Counted from the stretch's first letter, positions 22,756 through 34,069 are shown. The stretch: 64,000 nt of DNA from Diphasiastrum complanatum (GCA_029204225.1 CM055102.1:29857632-29921631); one strand, 5' to 3'. A program made the numbers and translations. Notes: generated by a model from the sequence alone, not told the origin.

Positions 22756-24260
22756 TTGCTTGGTGCTCAAAAGGCTTTCCAGTAGATATCTCCTTGAAGG
22801 TTTCAATACTCCTCAACTTGGGATTAAGGCATTGGGTGTTCTCATTGTTTCTTTTGGATATGCTAGATGAATTTGCTCGTCATTCTGATTTCTTGCCAAA
22901 GCTTAGAAATTCTCAGGTTGCATTTGGAATTCTCACTCAGTGTTTTGCTCAACGTCCTAGCTATATTTTACGTTGTGTTTCTCTTTCACCTGACATGTTA
23001 TCCTTACTTCAGGATTTTGATGATACTTTACTGGGCGTATTTGGTCGCTTTTTGGGGCCAGGAACCTTTGACACTTGTGAAGGTCAGTTTTCTAAGCGGC
23101 AAATTTCTCTTCATGCCTCCTCTGGTGGTGTTGGCCTAGTATCTTCTGCTTGCATCGCACCTTTTCTCGGAAGTTGGGCTCTTGTTGCCTCTACACTAGT
23201 TTCCAGGTTTCAGCAGGGTAACTAGCCTCTTCTTCTTGATACGGTGGCTCATGTGGAGATTGGCAATTCTGCTTTTCAACATGCTCTTCGCACTGCTCGA
23301 GGTTTACTTCCACCGCTTGTACAGCCTTTTGTGCCTCCCTTCAAATTTTTGGTGACAAATCAGCAACGAGTTTCTCAGAAGACTATTTTGGAGCATCTTC
23401 ACACTTATTCCTTCGGTCAACTTATCAATGATTCACCTTCTAATGCAGTTCGAGCTCGTCTTCTTTCTTGTGCTGGTCCAGGTGCATGGGCTTGGTTGGT
23501 TGCACGTCCAGTTCTTTCACTTTTGCAACTCAATAATGATTTGTTTATAACTGCCCTTCGAACCAGATTGGGACTTCCACATCCAATGTTAATTGGTCTC
23601 TCTAAGTGTTCATGTGGGCATGTGTTGGATTCCTTGGGTACTCATCTTATGCGGTGCCCCTCAGGTGGAGAACGTATTATTTCACATGATTCCATTCGTG
23701 ATGCCCTTGCTGCTATTGCTCATGATAGTGGTTTTCATGTTGTTCGAGAACAAACACATTTTACCAGGGCATTCTTCACAATCTTCTCGACGACGAGTTG
23801 ACCTTGTTCTCTCGCGTAATATAATTCGTACTCTAGGAGATGTTGTCATTGCTGATCCCTGACGTCAGGCACCCGATGAAAATTTCATCCCCTTTGCCTT
23901 GGAAACATATGGTTGTCTACACAAAAAATTTAATAATTTTTATCTTTATGTGCAGAGCTTATGGTGAAATGCCAAGGACAAAGCATTACCTTACCATCCG
24001 TCATTGTTTCTTTCTACCGTTAGCGTATTTCTATTGCAGTACAACGTTCACAGGCGTTTTCAATTCTTCGACGGACTCAGTTTGCAGGAGCGGTTGCTTC
24101 AAAGCTTCATGCGTTATCTATTACTGGATCTATTTTAGTTAGTGATTTACATCAGGCAGTTGGTTTTAGTAATTAGCTCACTATTTTAAATTTTTACTTA
24201 GCTATTGGGTAGCTTGATTCATTTTTGCCGTTCAACGGTATTATTTTAAATACTTTAACA
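22756..24260 (+). mobile_element. 5'-truncated non-LTR retrotransposon with restriction-like endonuclease
   Basis: Only the 3' part of the element is present, as expected from incomplete target-primed reverse transcription. The first trace is the late RT motif LGIKALGV near 22818, one frame away from the long frame that follows. Then come a thumb/linker region, a CCHC-like finger and a PD-(D/E)XK-type endonuclease. The 3' end is placed before the copia junction at 24262. No clear poly-A tail or target-site duplication was seen. Confidence 0.7.
22818..24165 (+). pseudogene. Non-LTR RT C-terminus with REL-endonuclease domain
   Basis: The frame from about 22860 to 23224 (MLDEFARHSDFLPKL, FGRFLGPGTFDTCEGQFS, SSGGVGLVSSACIAPF) ends at a TAG, and the same frame resumes at 23225 and runs to 23801. 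At 23608-23658 it encodes CSCGHVLDSLGTHLMRC, a C-x-C...H-x3-C finger. It continues with SHDSIRDALAAIAHDSGFHV and VREQTHF. A +1 shift near 23775 leads to SRRRVDLVL and DVVIADP, then after a stop NFIPFALETYG. The order finger, R-x-D, D-V-V-x-A-D-P and F-x-P-F-A-x-E-T-x-G fits the restriction-like endonuclease of R2/R4/NeSL/Dualen-type elements, which nicks the target to prime reverse transcription. Two stops and two frameshifts show decay. Confidence 0.65.
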
Positions 24261-24261
24261 T

Positions 24262-25399
24262 AAAGAGTAAGGTTGATCCTAATCTTTACATCCAAAGCAA
24301 GATTTAGATATAGTGTTCATTGTTTATTACGTGGATGATTTGATTATTACAGGAAGTAATGAGAGCTTAATTGATGAAATCAAATCAGATCTTTCCAATG
24401 CTTTTGACATGAGCGATCTAGGATTGATGCACTATTGTCTTGGCATTGAATTATGGCAAAAGGAAAAGGTTGTCTTTCTTACACAAAGCAAGTATGCATG
24501 AGATTTGTTTTATAAGTTCAATATGCAGGATTGTAAGCCTTCGAGTACACTGATGAATGTCAACATGAAGCTTACTACATATGATGAATCTGAGAAAGTA
24601 GATGCTTACTTGTACAGGCAGCTGGTGGGTAGTTTGATCTATTTGACACACACGACCTGATATTTCTTATGTTGTTGGTGTTGTTAGTCAATTTATGCAA
24701 AATCCTAGTCAAGCACACTGGAAGTCTACTAAACGTATTCTCAGGTACATTCGAGGGATGTTGAATTTTGGTTTGAAGTATGATCAGCCTGAAGCGCCAA
24801 TGTTGGTAGGTTACATAGATGCTGATTGGACAGGTAATATTGATGATAGAAGATCTATCAGTGGTCATATGTTCAGTTATGGTACAACTGCATTTTCCTT
24901 CTCCTCGTGTGAATCAGTGCCCATGTGCTCCAATTACGCTCACACATGGAGGCAGCACAGCTACCAGGGTTTGCTTTTTGCATATCCAACTGATTGCAGC
25001 TCCGCACGCTATTGTACATCCTCCAGTAATGGACTTGATATCATCCATGGAGCAGCAAAAAACAATCTACAGTAGTCTTATCTTCGACGGAAGCTTAATA
25101 TCGTGCACTCAGCAATGCTACACAGGAAACAGTATGGCTACGAAGATTTCTTGTTGATTTACGTCAATCATAGGTGGATGCAACTACTATTTCTTTCGAC
25201 AACCAAAGCTGCATTCACCTTGCCAAAAATCCAGTTCTACATGCTCGAACCAAGCACATCGAAATACATTGATCTTGTTTTTTGTAAATTCGAAGATCAA
25301 ATGGCAGATATTTTTACTAAGTCATTAGGTAGATGTAAATTTGAAAAGTTTTGTACTTTATTAGGAATAGAAGAATGTAATTTTATCATTGAGGAAGAG
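24262..25399 (+). mobile_element. Copia element 2, RT-RNase H fragment (inverted relative of copia 1)
   Basis: It begins abruptly inside RT at about 24262 (VDPNLYIQS-like), then DLIITGSNESLIDEIKSDL and MSDLGLMHYCLGIEL, nearly identical to 1332-1470 on the other strand. RNase H follows: ADWTGNIDDRRSISGH at 24820. At about 24893-25049 roughly 155 bp unrelated to copia 1 interrupt RNase H. Beyond it the frame resumes (LSSTEAEY-like, FDNQSCIHLAKN in broken frame) and ends with IDLVFCKFEDQMADIFTKSL and CNFIIEEEC before the LTR. A deletion removes the YHFVREKI segment kept in copia 1. Confidence 0.85.
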
Positions 25400-25638
25400 T
25401 GTTAGAAACCAATGATAAACTTGTTATTGTTTATGATTTACTGTTGACAACTGTTACCAACTGTAAATAGCTGTAGGCTAGTCTATAGTCAATTACTAGT
25501 TCTCTCTCTCTCTATATATTCAGGGTTTATTGTACTCTCTTTCATTCAGTATGATACAGTGTGATGGTGTCTTCTTCCTCTTTCTCTTGGTGATTGCTTA
25601 TGGTGAATGATTGAGAGTGCTTATCAGATCTTTGACAC
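25400..25638 (+). repeat. 3' LTR of copia element 2
   Basis: It starts TGTTAGAAACCAATGATAAA immediately after the pol end GAGGAAGAG, which serves as polypurine tract. It matches 515-262 on the opposite strand. A CT-rich stretch followed by TATATATTC lies at 25500-25520. The 3' end near 25638 is estimated from where similarity to the first copy stops. Confidence 0.65.
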
Positions 25639-25649
25639 AATTGATATCT

Positions 25650-26483
25650 GTCAATTAAATGTCGGATTAATGATGGGCCAATTTGGGGTGTGGATGCTAA
25701 TTTGATCCAATGGCACGCCCAAATCTTTCTATTTATTGCGTCTCGGCATCGGCAAATAATAGGGATCGACTCGCAATTGGTGAGGGCTGGCAACATAGCT
25801 CGTAATAGAATCTGGAGCTTTTTCAAAACCTGTTGTGCGCCAAGCCGGCTGCTCTCCCAATGCGAGTAGTCTAGACAGATGCGGATGTTAATGCAAATTT
25901 TTTTGAATCTGGTCCTCGATGGTGATTGGTTTTTGAAATAAAATTTTGGTCCCTGATGAAGATGGACCGGCTTCAAGAGCTTGGGTGTCCGTTGTTTTTG
26001 GAATTTCAGGAGCTCCACCCTGGTCCATGCCTGTATCGAATCCTATATCCATTTTTGCCTATTCCTGGTGATGAGGCGAGAACTGTGGCATGAGTGGAAC
26101 TGAAATATGAGGCCGGACTTCCAACACCTGAGCGGTTGTCTTTTCATAATCTTTAATAATATCTTTTGCCTTGCCAAACTCAGTGGTTGCCGTCCTTTTA
26201 AGTCAATTAAATTTCCCTTGAAACCCCGCTGCAGTATGGTAGGTTTCCACTTTTTGGAACAAGTATCTGATTTCGTCCAGTGTGACTGGGCGATTAGGCA
26301 CTTGGGTCTGTAAATAGGAATCGCATTCAAGGGTGGTCACATCCAATTCACCTTGAAGACGTTCGCATTCCAACTCGGCTAAGTCCAATTGGCCTGCCAG
26401 CAACAAGACTTGTTGTTTTGAATCTTGGACCGCTAATATTCCTTTCAATGAAATGCATTTCAATTTGGACCTTTCCACTTGAA
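25650..26483 (-). pseudogene. Second, partial copy of the coiled-coil gene
   Basis: The part 26435-25899 is a 537-bp copy of 27220-26684 with scattered substitutions. It encodes the same QDSKQQVLLLAGQLDLAELE heptad-rich segment with a small deletion near 26228 that shifts the frame. Past the duplicated part the minus strand still looks coding down to about 25650 (LLALGEQPAWRTTGFEKAPD, SPHQLRVDPYYLPMPRRN, DQISIHTPNWPII) but with several stops. This may be the C-terminal part missing from the other copy. On the upstream side it abuts a segment (ITFQVERSKLKCISLKGI) that recurs at 62.3 kb. Confidence 0.5.
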
Positions 26484-26683
26484 AGGTGATTGCCTGAAAA
26501 AAAAAAACCTTGTAGCACCTTTCAACCTTTTAACATGAAAAGTTTCATAACTGCCTTTCTAAACACAAGACCTTAATAAAATGGAACAATAGTATGTCAA
26601 GATTCAAAAGTGCCAATCATATTGTGGCATTTCATTTAACACTTATCAACCAAATGTGAAATAGGGGTGATCCATTGCCCATA

Positions 26684-28023
26684 TTTTGAATCTGGTCCTC
26701 GATGGTGACTGGTTTTTAAAACAAAATTTTGGTCCCTGATGAAGATGGACCGGCTTCAACAGCTTGGGTGTCTGTTGTTTTTGGAATTTCAGGAGCTCCA
26801 CCCTGGTCCATGCCTGTATCGAATCATGTATCCATTTCTGCCTGTTCCTGGTGCTGAGGTGAGAATTGTGGCATGAGTGGAACTGGAATTTGAGGCTCGA
26901 CTTCCAACACCTGAGCAGTTGTCTTTTCATAATCTTTAATAATATCTTTTGTCTTGCCAAACTCAGTGGTTGACGTCCTTTTGAGTTTATTGAATTTTCC
27001 TTGAAACTCCGCCAGTGCAGTATGGTAGGTTTCCACTTTTTGGAACAAGTATTTGATTTCGTCCGGTGTGACTGGGCGATCAGGCACTTGGGTGTGTAAA
27101 TAGGAATCGCATTCAAGGGTGGTCACATCCAATTCACCTTGAAGACGTTCGCGTTCCAACTCGGTTAAGTCCAATTGGCCTGCCAACAACAAGACTTGTT
27201 GTTTTGAATCTTGGACCGCTTTGTCCACTTTGTCTTGCGTCGTGGTGAGTGCATTTTAAAGGGTCGCCACATAGTCTTCCAGGTGTTGGGCGGACTGGTT
27301 GGCCTTCTTTAACTCAGCTTCAAACTTTGCCTCGTGTTGTTTGTCAATCTTCAACTCGCGGTTCAACTGAATAATCTTTTGGCTAATCAGTGTGTTCTCT
27401 GTGCCTAGATTTGATATGCGCTTGTTCATGTTTTTTTTCTCATCAATCATGGTCTGGATCACTCGCGCAAGGTTTGAAACTAGACCCATTGCGTCACCAG
27501 AATCCACGGTCGTCGAAACAACAATAGTAGGAGCAACAGGAAAACCTCCAATAGGAATTGTGCCGACTGGCCTCAGGTGTGTGGCCGGTTCTTCTTCTTC
27601 GAATATATATTCTGCTTCAAAACCCTTTGACATTGTGGTGTCGAATTGCTTTGGTGAAGGAACAACATGAACGACCCTGAGGGTGTCCGGTGCGGCTTCA
27701 GCTTGATCTAGCGGTGTGAGCTGGAAAGAATCATCAAAGCCAATAGATGTATTATGGAATTGTCCGAATCTTCTTCTAGGGGATTGGAGTGCAAAGGGAT
27801 TGGGGCTTTTGGGCATTTCAAAGATCTCATCTGGGCCCAATGGATTGGAATCATCCAACATATCCATGAAAGACAGAGGCGAGGGATGCATCAGTGGATT
27901 GAGGGACAGGTAGCTCAGTGCGGATCGCAACAGGGGGTGGAAGCGCAGTGGGGGTAAGCATGTTTTGGTGGTACAAAAATAAAAAACCAATTTTTCATTG
28001 TACCTTTTGGTAGGACATTTCAT
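26684..28023 (-). pseudogene. Unrecognised coiled-coil protein gene with internal stop
   Basis: The minus strand has a 255-codon frame from 28023 to 27256. A TAA separates it from a frame in the same phase that runs to 26826, where a TGA follows. Likely start methionines are MKCPTKRY or the later MDMLDDSNP. The first half is polar and proline-rich (GPDEIFEMPKSPNPFALQSP, DTTMSKGFEAEYIFEEEEPA). The second half is a long coiled coil (IQTMIDEKKNMNKRISNLGT ... LNRELKIDKQHEAKFEAELK ... LELERERLQGELD-like) followed by VPDRPVTPDEIKYLFQKVET. I do not recognise the family. A gag- or capsid-like protein of a plant mobile element, or a host scaffold protein, is possible. The two or three stops suggest a pseudogene. 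Confidence 0.5.
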
Positions 28024-28416
28024 TTTTTGGGGATTTTATTACTCATAATTGTTTTAAGTCTACATTAAAAATGACAACTTTTTAGGGGGACGAAAATTAA
28101 TTCTCCCAGTTTCATTCCATATTGAACGAAATGCAAAAATTCCAGTTACGTAAATTTTTGGAAGTACCGAAATTGTTTTAAATTTCATCAGGAAAAATTG
28201 TGCATAGGATATAGGGAATTTCTTGGTAGTTAAAATCATTTTATCTTGATGGATCTCCTAGAGGTTCTAGTAGGATGAACTATTACGCCTTCTAATTTTG
28301 GATGTTCTAAGGGTATCTGTACCAAGAAGCATTTATGAATTGCCTACAAGAAATTGTGGAGAGTTTTGGACTATAATTCTTAGTTTATCTAACTTTTCAA
28401 CTTTGATCTCCAGAAT

Positions 28417-28602
28417 TTGATGGTGATAAAACGTCCATTAGAAATACCAACTAGTAAATGGAAAAGTATTTCCATGGATTTCATAATAGGCTTGTCTAAG
28501 ACCCAGAAGGTTCATGATGCTATATGGGTCACAGTCACAGTTGACCGTTTGACCAAAATGGCTCATTTTATTCAGACCAAAACAACCGTCAAGGCTCCAG
28601 TA
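28417..28602 (+). pseudogene. Ty3/gypsy integrase fragment
   Basis: The frame reads RPLEIPTSKWKSISMDFIIG, LSKTQKVHDAIW, VDRLTKMAHFI, the start of the gypsy integrase catalytic core with its first catalytic aspartate (SMDF). Two codons are duplicated (VTVTV before DRLTK). Coding similarity stops near 28600 in an ATGCAGACA-rich, palindromic stretch. The rest of the element is absent. Confidence 0.8.
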
Positions 28603-31600
28603 ATGCCCATGCAGACACATGCAAGAGCATGCAGACACGTGCATGTGACAGTAGGGGGCCATGCAATCCTTTGGCTGGGACCACACATGCATCAGTAACC
28701 CATGCATGCAGCATGTACGGTGGGTGCCAGTAGCAACTACCGCCTACCACAGCCATGCAGATTCACATTGGGCTAGGAGAGGCATTCTATAAGAGAGTGC
28801 ATTGGTTGGGTGGATCGGACTAGCTTTGCCTTCTACATGGTTATGCTGTTTCTAATAGAAACAAAATAACTTGGGGCCATAGAATTAAGTTAAACTAGTT
28901 AGAGATCTAAAATTCAAGTTTAAAAGAAAAGAAAAAAACTAAATTTGGCAAACTAGTGAGAGGCATCAATCATGTGAGTGTATCTTTTGCCAATATGGTA
29001 CCACATGAATTATTTGAATGTCTCTTTTGCTGATTTGACACCATTAAATCCTTGCCATTAGAAGGGCAATGCCTTCCCAAAAAATAAAAGGGCACCTTTG
29101 TACTCCAATTTAATGTTCATTTGGAAGAGGAAAATTCTAAAATTTTAAAAGAGCATCCATATTGTCTTGTCTTCAATATTCTTTGCTATTGCTTACATGA
29201 ACAATGGGCTTGTCATATCTTTCAATTATTTTTGTATACATCTTGTAACAAAGAGTACCTCCCCTATTCTTCTTCTAAGTGTTGTGATTTGGTTCTTGAC
29301 TTTGTGGTAAAAAGAAACATGGTAACTAGGACTATGGTAAGTAGGATTGTTGACGAATGGAAATGTGGTAGGAAGAGGACTAACCATGCTCAAGACAAGA
29401 TAACACTCCCTTGAGAATGAACTGTATGACAGTGTAGTTGCTTTCCCATGCTCTTGCTACTCCACAAACGTTGGATGTAAAAGTTAAGGAAAAGTAACAT
29501 GAGGCCACTATAATTTTTGGCACCATTGTTAGGGAGTTAATTAGCAGCCATTTGTGCTTGATTGGTTGTAGATTTATTTTGTTGATTTGGTGAGTGGTAG
29601 AACTAAACTTTGCATTTAGTAATAGTTTGTGGTTGTAACCTACGCTTAATTAGTAGTCTCCATGAACAAACATGGAATAATTAACATAATCTCCAATTAC
29701 CTCCATGAAAGTTATCTCCCAATCAATTTAAAGTAACAATAGAAAAAGTCTAGAAAAATCATAAAAACCTTTTATATGAATCCACAAAAAAAATAACAAG
29801 GTTGTTCAAAATTGCTCAGACAACCCACCTCTAGATTGTCCATTTAGGCTTTCTGTGAGGACAACAAAAGCTTCTTAGTAGATTCGGAGCCTCTGTGAAG
29901 TTTCTTATCATAAAAATTGAAACTTCCAGAATCCTTGCCAGAACAAAAAATTCACAATTGTCTGAAATTCATCAAGGAACCCTTGCTTGAGTAAAAAATA
30001 CAAAAACAGATCCACTATCAAACTTGCAAAAGTTCTTCTTTGCAAGAGTTGCTCCTATGAGAGTTCATTGAATAAAAAATTTGATAAATTGCATACAGAA
30101 CCCTTGCAAACTATCATTTCCTGTCAAAAACCTTTGCACAACTTCAAAACATTAAGAAAAATTATCTATCAAATTTGCGATAATTTCTAAGTAGCATAAG
30201 ACTCTTGCGAGAGTTATTCTCATTCAAAGCATTTATGCAACTTGAGTAACCTTTACCGACCACTCAGAATCCTCACAAATTCTAGTGTATGAACCTTTGC
30301 AAGACCCATTGGAGCTAGAAGACATTAAAGTATATCTCTAATCATATTTGCGAATGTTTATATTGAGAAAAAATGTGAAATACCACTCAAAAGTCAAATT
30401 AGCCAAATGACAACTCAAATCTCATTCTGAAAGTTCAGTAGTTTTAAAAAGTTTTCAAAAATATTGTAACCCTACTGAAAACAGAAAACATTGATCTCAT
30501 CAAAAAATACCAAATGCAGGCCAAAGAATGGCACCTCCTCCACATCAACGTCGCATGGCATTACCAACACCACTAGTATTGAGACACAATCAAATAGCAC
30601 AAGTAAATCTGAAAACCATGAATTCAAAGCCATTTTCTCATGTAGAAATGGAACAATGGCATGGACTTAAGGACTCTTTAACGGATCCAACCATAAAATG
30701 AGTATTATGTAACTTATGAGACAACCACAAAAATCAAAAGGAAGAACCTCTCTAAAAAAAATTTGGTGTGTAGTTGAATGTCCTAACAAGGGAATGAAAT
30801 TTGGGTATAACATAGTTACAAGCATTGTAAAGATCCTAGTGCACCAATCAACTATATATATCAATCAAACCGACATGGCCAATTTCAAAAACAAGTGACA
30901 AATCCAGAGCCTAGTCGTAGTTTCCATGCGCACTTGTGCTAGCAGTAACAAGGCACATAAGCGAAAGGAAGTAATGATGGAAGATTTGCCTACACCAACT
31001 GAATCTATAACAACAAGATTGAGTGCATTACCATCATTAGTTGTGGCTTATCCTGATGCAAGAGTAGGACATGAAAGATATCAAAATGTAAATGGTTGGA
31101 TCAAAGATCTTCAAAGTAAAAAAAAAATATCAACATTGAAAACTCTAATGGCACCTAATGGTGATGCAAGACCATCAAAATCACATCGTAATTCACCACA
31201 ATAATCAATGATAAATGCTCAATTACACAATTCGAATGCTAGAACCTAAAAATCTACGGACAGAGTTGTTGGCATGTCTATTCTTGAGCCAAATGGACAT
31301 ATCACTAAAGAGTTCTTGCTGGACGAAGAGCATATCAAATGCCATGATATAGATGAAACCATTGAAATACTAAATCTCTGAAAAGAGTAGAAATTTATAT
31401 AACAAAGTTGATATGTACAATGATGCTCCAATATGTAGACATATTTTTGCCCTTCGAGGCTCAATGAAAATGTCATTCTGGATGTCTATTCACCATTTGA
31501 GTACATTAATGTGTATTTACAATTCTTCTACTTTCTCTTCTTTATTTCCAATCTCTAACACTTCCACATCCATTTCACGTGAAGATAGCAACTAGGGTGG

Positions 31601-32320
31601 GAATGATGTATGCACATTAGGCACTGAATTCTCTACAATAGTTTTAATCATGTCTTGTCGAAAACTCGGGATCTCGTTTGAAGTAACTTTCGAAGAAGAG
31701 AACTACAATATCAAGCCATAACATTTGATAATTAAAAAAAGAAGATGTTTGAAGAAGTAAAATTAATTTATTGATATGAGAAATATAGTATGTAAAATCA
31801 TTACCTATATTAGAAGATTTATCTTGCTTGGAGAGCCACTCAAAAAATGATTTTCCATTTAAAACGGTGTACGATCCATCTTTTTGTTGGGAAGACTGAA
31901 CATCTAAAAAAAATCCAATACTTAATACGTGGTTAAAAAAAGTACATGTATATCGAGATTAAATCTAAACATGCAATAAAAACATATGTTGTTTTATTAC
32001 CTTGACGCTTGAATGTTATTGCATTTTTATGGTGATTTGTCCCAAAGTTAACTTAACACACTCACCATATGTAGTGTGAAGATTTTAGAAATCACTAAGA
32101 TTCAAAACTAACTCTTGATCTTTTTGGTTATGAATGACAACACAATTAGTATTGTTGGCATTGTAGAAGATTAACATCTACCTAATGAAAGAGATGCAAA
32201 CTCAACAAGATATTGATCAAACATCAAATATACGATAAAATGAAGTTGTTTTTTCGTACAATAATAGTAAGGTATTGTATTTCACACGTGTGGATCAAAA
32301 TCACAACAAATATGAGCATT
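28603..32320. other. Long stretch without a supported gene
   Basis: AT-rich DNA. At 29090-29430 a segment (GGGCACCTTTGTACTCCAAT ... ACTCCCTTGAGAATG) resembles 55095-55415, so it is part of a dispersed repeat. The frame 30926-31204 (92 codons, MRTCASSNKAHKRKEVMMED, LPSLVVAYPDARVGHERYQN) and the adjoining broken frame (GMSILEPNGHITKEFLLDEE) look mildly protein-like but match no family I know. They could be a transposase-associated relic. Confidence 0.35.
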
Positions 32321-33955
32321 CTACACACAAGATTGCAATATATCATCACTATAATGCACCAATGGATAGATGAACCCACAATCTCCAAGTATTGGCACCA
32401 AGTATCTCAACACTTGAGAACTTAGCCATGGATGAGTGACATAATGAACCTCCAAAAGCATCATTTCAGCAAAACCAGCCAAGAATGCTAGTACAACTCC
32501 AACAATAAGATATTGCAAGACAATGTAGCTAGTTTGTCTATATCTTGACAATTTGCACACATTCACATGAAATAGCTCAAACATGAGATAGAACAAGTAA
32601 ACTAAACTTGAAAAACACTTCCTTGCTGCTCCTTTAACCTTACTTGAGTTTGAAGACTCCTGCAAAAATAGATCCAAAACAACTTTGCCAAATAACCTTC
32701 CTTTGATGCTCTTGACTAGCTCCAAATTGCCACCTTTCCTTTTGTGTTGTTGAAGTTCTTTGAGACCAACCTCTTGATCTTCTTCTTGACCATCAAACTC
32801 ATTGAGCAAACTTTGTTTTTCAGATCCATTACTTGATTTTTCAGCATGAAAACCATGATAACCAGTATCCATTTGCATTGCATCATCTACACAAGAAGAT
32901 TCTCCAAAATGTGTGAGTAAAGCAAAATGTGTCACTTCCACTTGCTTACCTTTCTCTTGATCATCAAAGATATCAAAGATACGAATATCTTTAGACCTGA
33001 ACCTCTGGAAATACTCCCTCTCAAACATATGATCTAGATCCAACAAGATCTCATCAATGCTTGATCTCGAATTTCCACAAAGGTTAGTGATAACAATGTC
33101 ATCACTATCGCCATCATAAATAAAAAGATAGATTTCAAACTTTCCATCCAACATGAAGTAGAGTAGGTGAAGATGAGTATCAAACCTAATAAATCCAGTC
33201 CTCTGGAGTCCATAAAAAACCTCAATAAGCTCACCAATGAGATCTCCCTTGCCTTGAAGAAATTGCCTCTCGATTTGCTCCATGAAGTCTTCTCCAACCA
33301 ACCTTTTGCCATCTCGATCATGAGTGATCAATTCACAAACATAGGATCCTTTGAGTTGATGAAGAGATGTGAGATCCATGCCTGGGATCTTTCCAAGAAC
33401 CGATCTTCCATTGCTCTTTCCTTCATAAGACTCCGTCTTAATGATTGCATCATAAGAAGTAGAAACCTCAAAGACATTAGAAGCCATGACAAAAATGATT
33501 AGTACCTTCAATGTAAGGATGATTGAAGTACTCTCTTTTTTTAAAAAAGAACTTCTATTCAATGTTTTAGGTAATGACTCATATGATAATGATTCTTCCT
33601 CACTATCATTCACAATGACATCATTCAAAGTACATCCTACTTTGAACTCTTCACATACTTCTCTTCTTCTTGACTTGTGACTATCTCCCTCACCAAGTCT
33701 CATGATAGAACCATTTGATCTACTCTCTTTATGAAGACATGTGACTCCACTTGCTGGAAAAATGACTTTCTTGGAATCATAACAAAAGAATGTAGAAGAA
33801 CCACCTCCTTCATACATGCACCTAGCAACATCTTTTTCCATATGATCAAAGAAATCATTAGCAACAATCTTTTCCAAGGAAGAACCTTCACCTCCATTGA
33901 TGAAGTTAGCTCTTTCCTTACCTTTTGCATGCTTGCACTTGCCATGAAGAACCAT
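32321..33955 (-). CDS. 544-codon frame in a copia-like element with degenerate RT signature
   Basis: This is one of the longest open frames in the window and lies directly downstream of the copia gag-protease at 34070-35450 on the same strand. Residues about 240-312 retain the outline of a copia RT: FYGLQRTGFIRFDTHL for the usual [10 protein letters not shown], then FIYDGDSDDIVIT where the catalytic LYVDDIVIT belongs, then DEILLDLDHMFE. The YVDD box is disrupted by inserted residues, so no polymerase activity is expected. Residues about 145-160 and 440-500 are strongly hydrophobic (TSIILTLKVLIIFVM; YIVLQYLIVGVVLAFLAGF) and could be membrane segments. No integrase is visible. The frame may be a chance survivor of decay or a non-autonomous element's own product. 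Confidence 0.45.
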   Translation of the reverse strand: MVLHGKCKHAKGKERANFINGGEGSSLEKIVANDFFDHMEKDVARCMYEGGGSSTFFCYDSKKVIFPASGVTCLHKESRSNGSIMRLGEGDSHKSRRREVCEEFKVGCTLNDVIVNDSEEESLSYESLPKTLNRSSFLKKESTSIILTLKVLIIFVMASNVFEVSTSYDAIIKTESYEGKSNGRSVLGKIPGMDLTSLHQLKGSYVCELITHDRDGKRLVGEDFMEQIERQFLQGKGDLIGELIEVFYGLQRTGFIRFDTHLHLLYFMLDGKFEIYLFIYDGDSDDIVITNLCGNSRSSIDEILLDLDHMFEREYFQRFRSKDIRIFDIFDDQEKGKQVEVTHFALLTHFGESSCVDDAMQMDTGYHGFHAEKSSNGSEKQSLLNEFDGQEEDQEVGLKELQQHKRKGGNLELVKSIKGRLFGKVVLDLFLQESSNSSKVKGAARKCFSSLVYLFYLMFELFHVNVCKLSRYRQTSYIVLQYLIVGVVLAFLAGFAEMMLLEVHYVTHPWLSSQVLRYLVPILGDCGFIYPLVHYSDDILQSCV

Positions 33956-34069
33956 TGAAGATCCTCATAACTAGCCAAGTTAGCACAAAGATGAACATCT
34001 CCAAGAAGCATATTAGATCTTGACCTAGATCTAGCATAAGGAAGCTTGTTGACTTAGCATAAGATCCAC

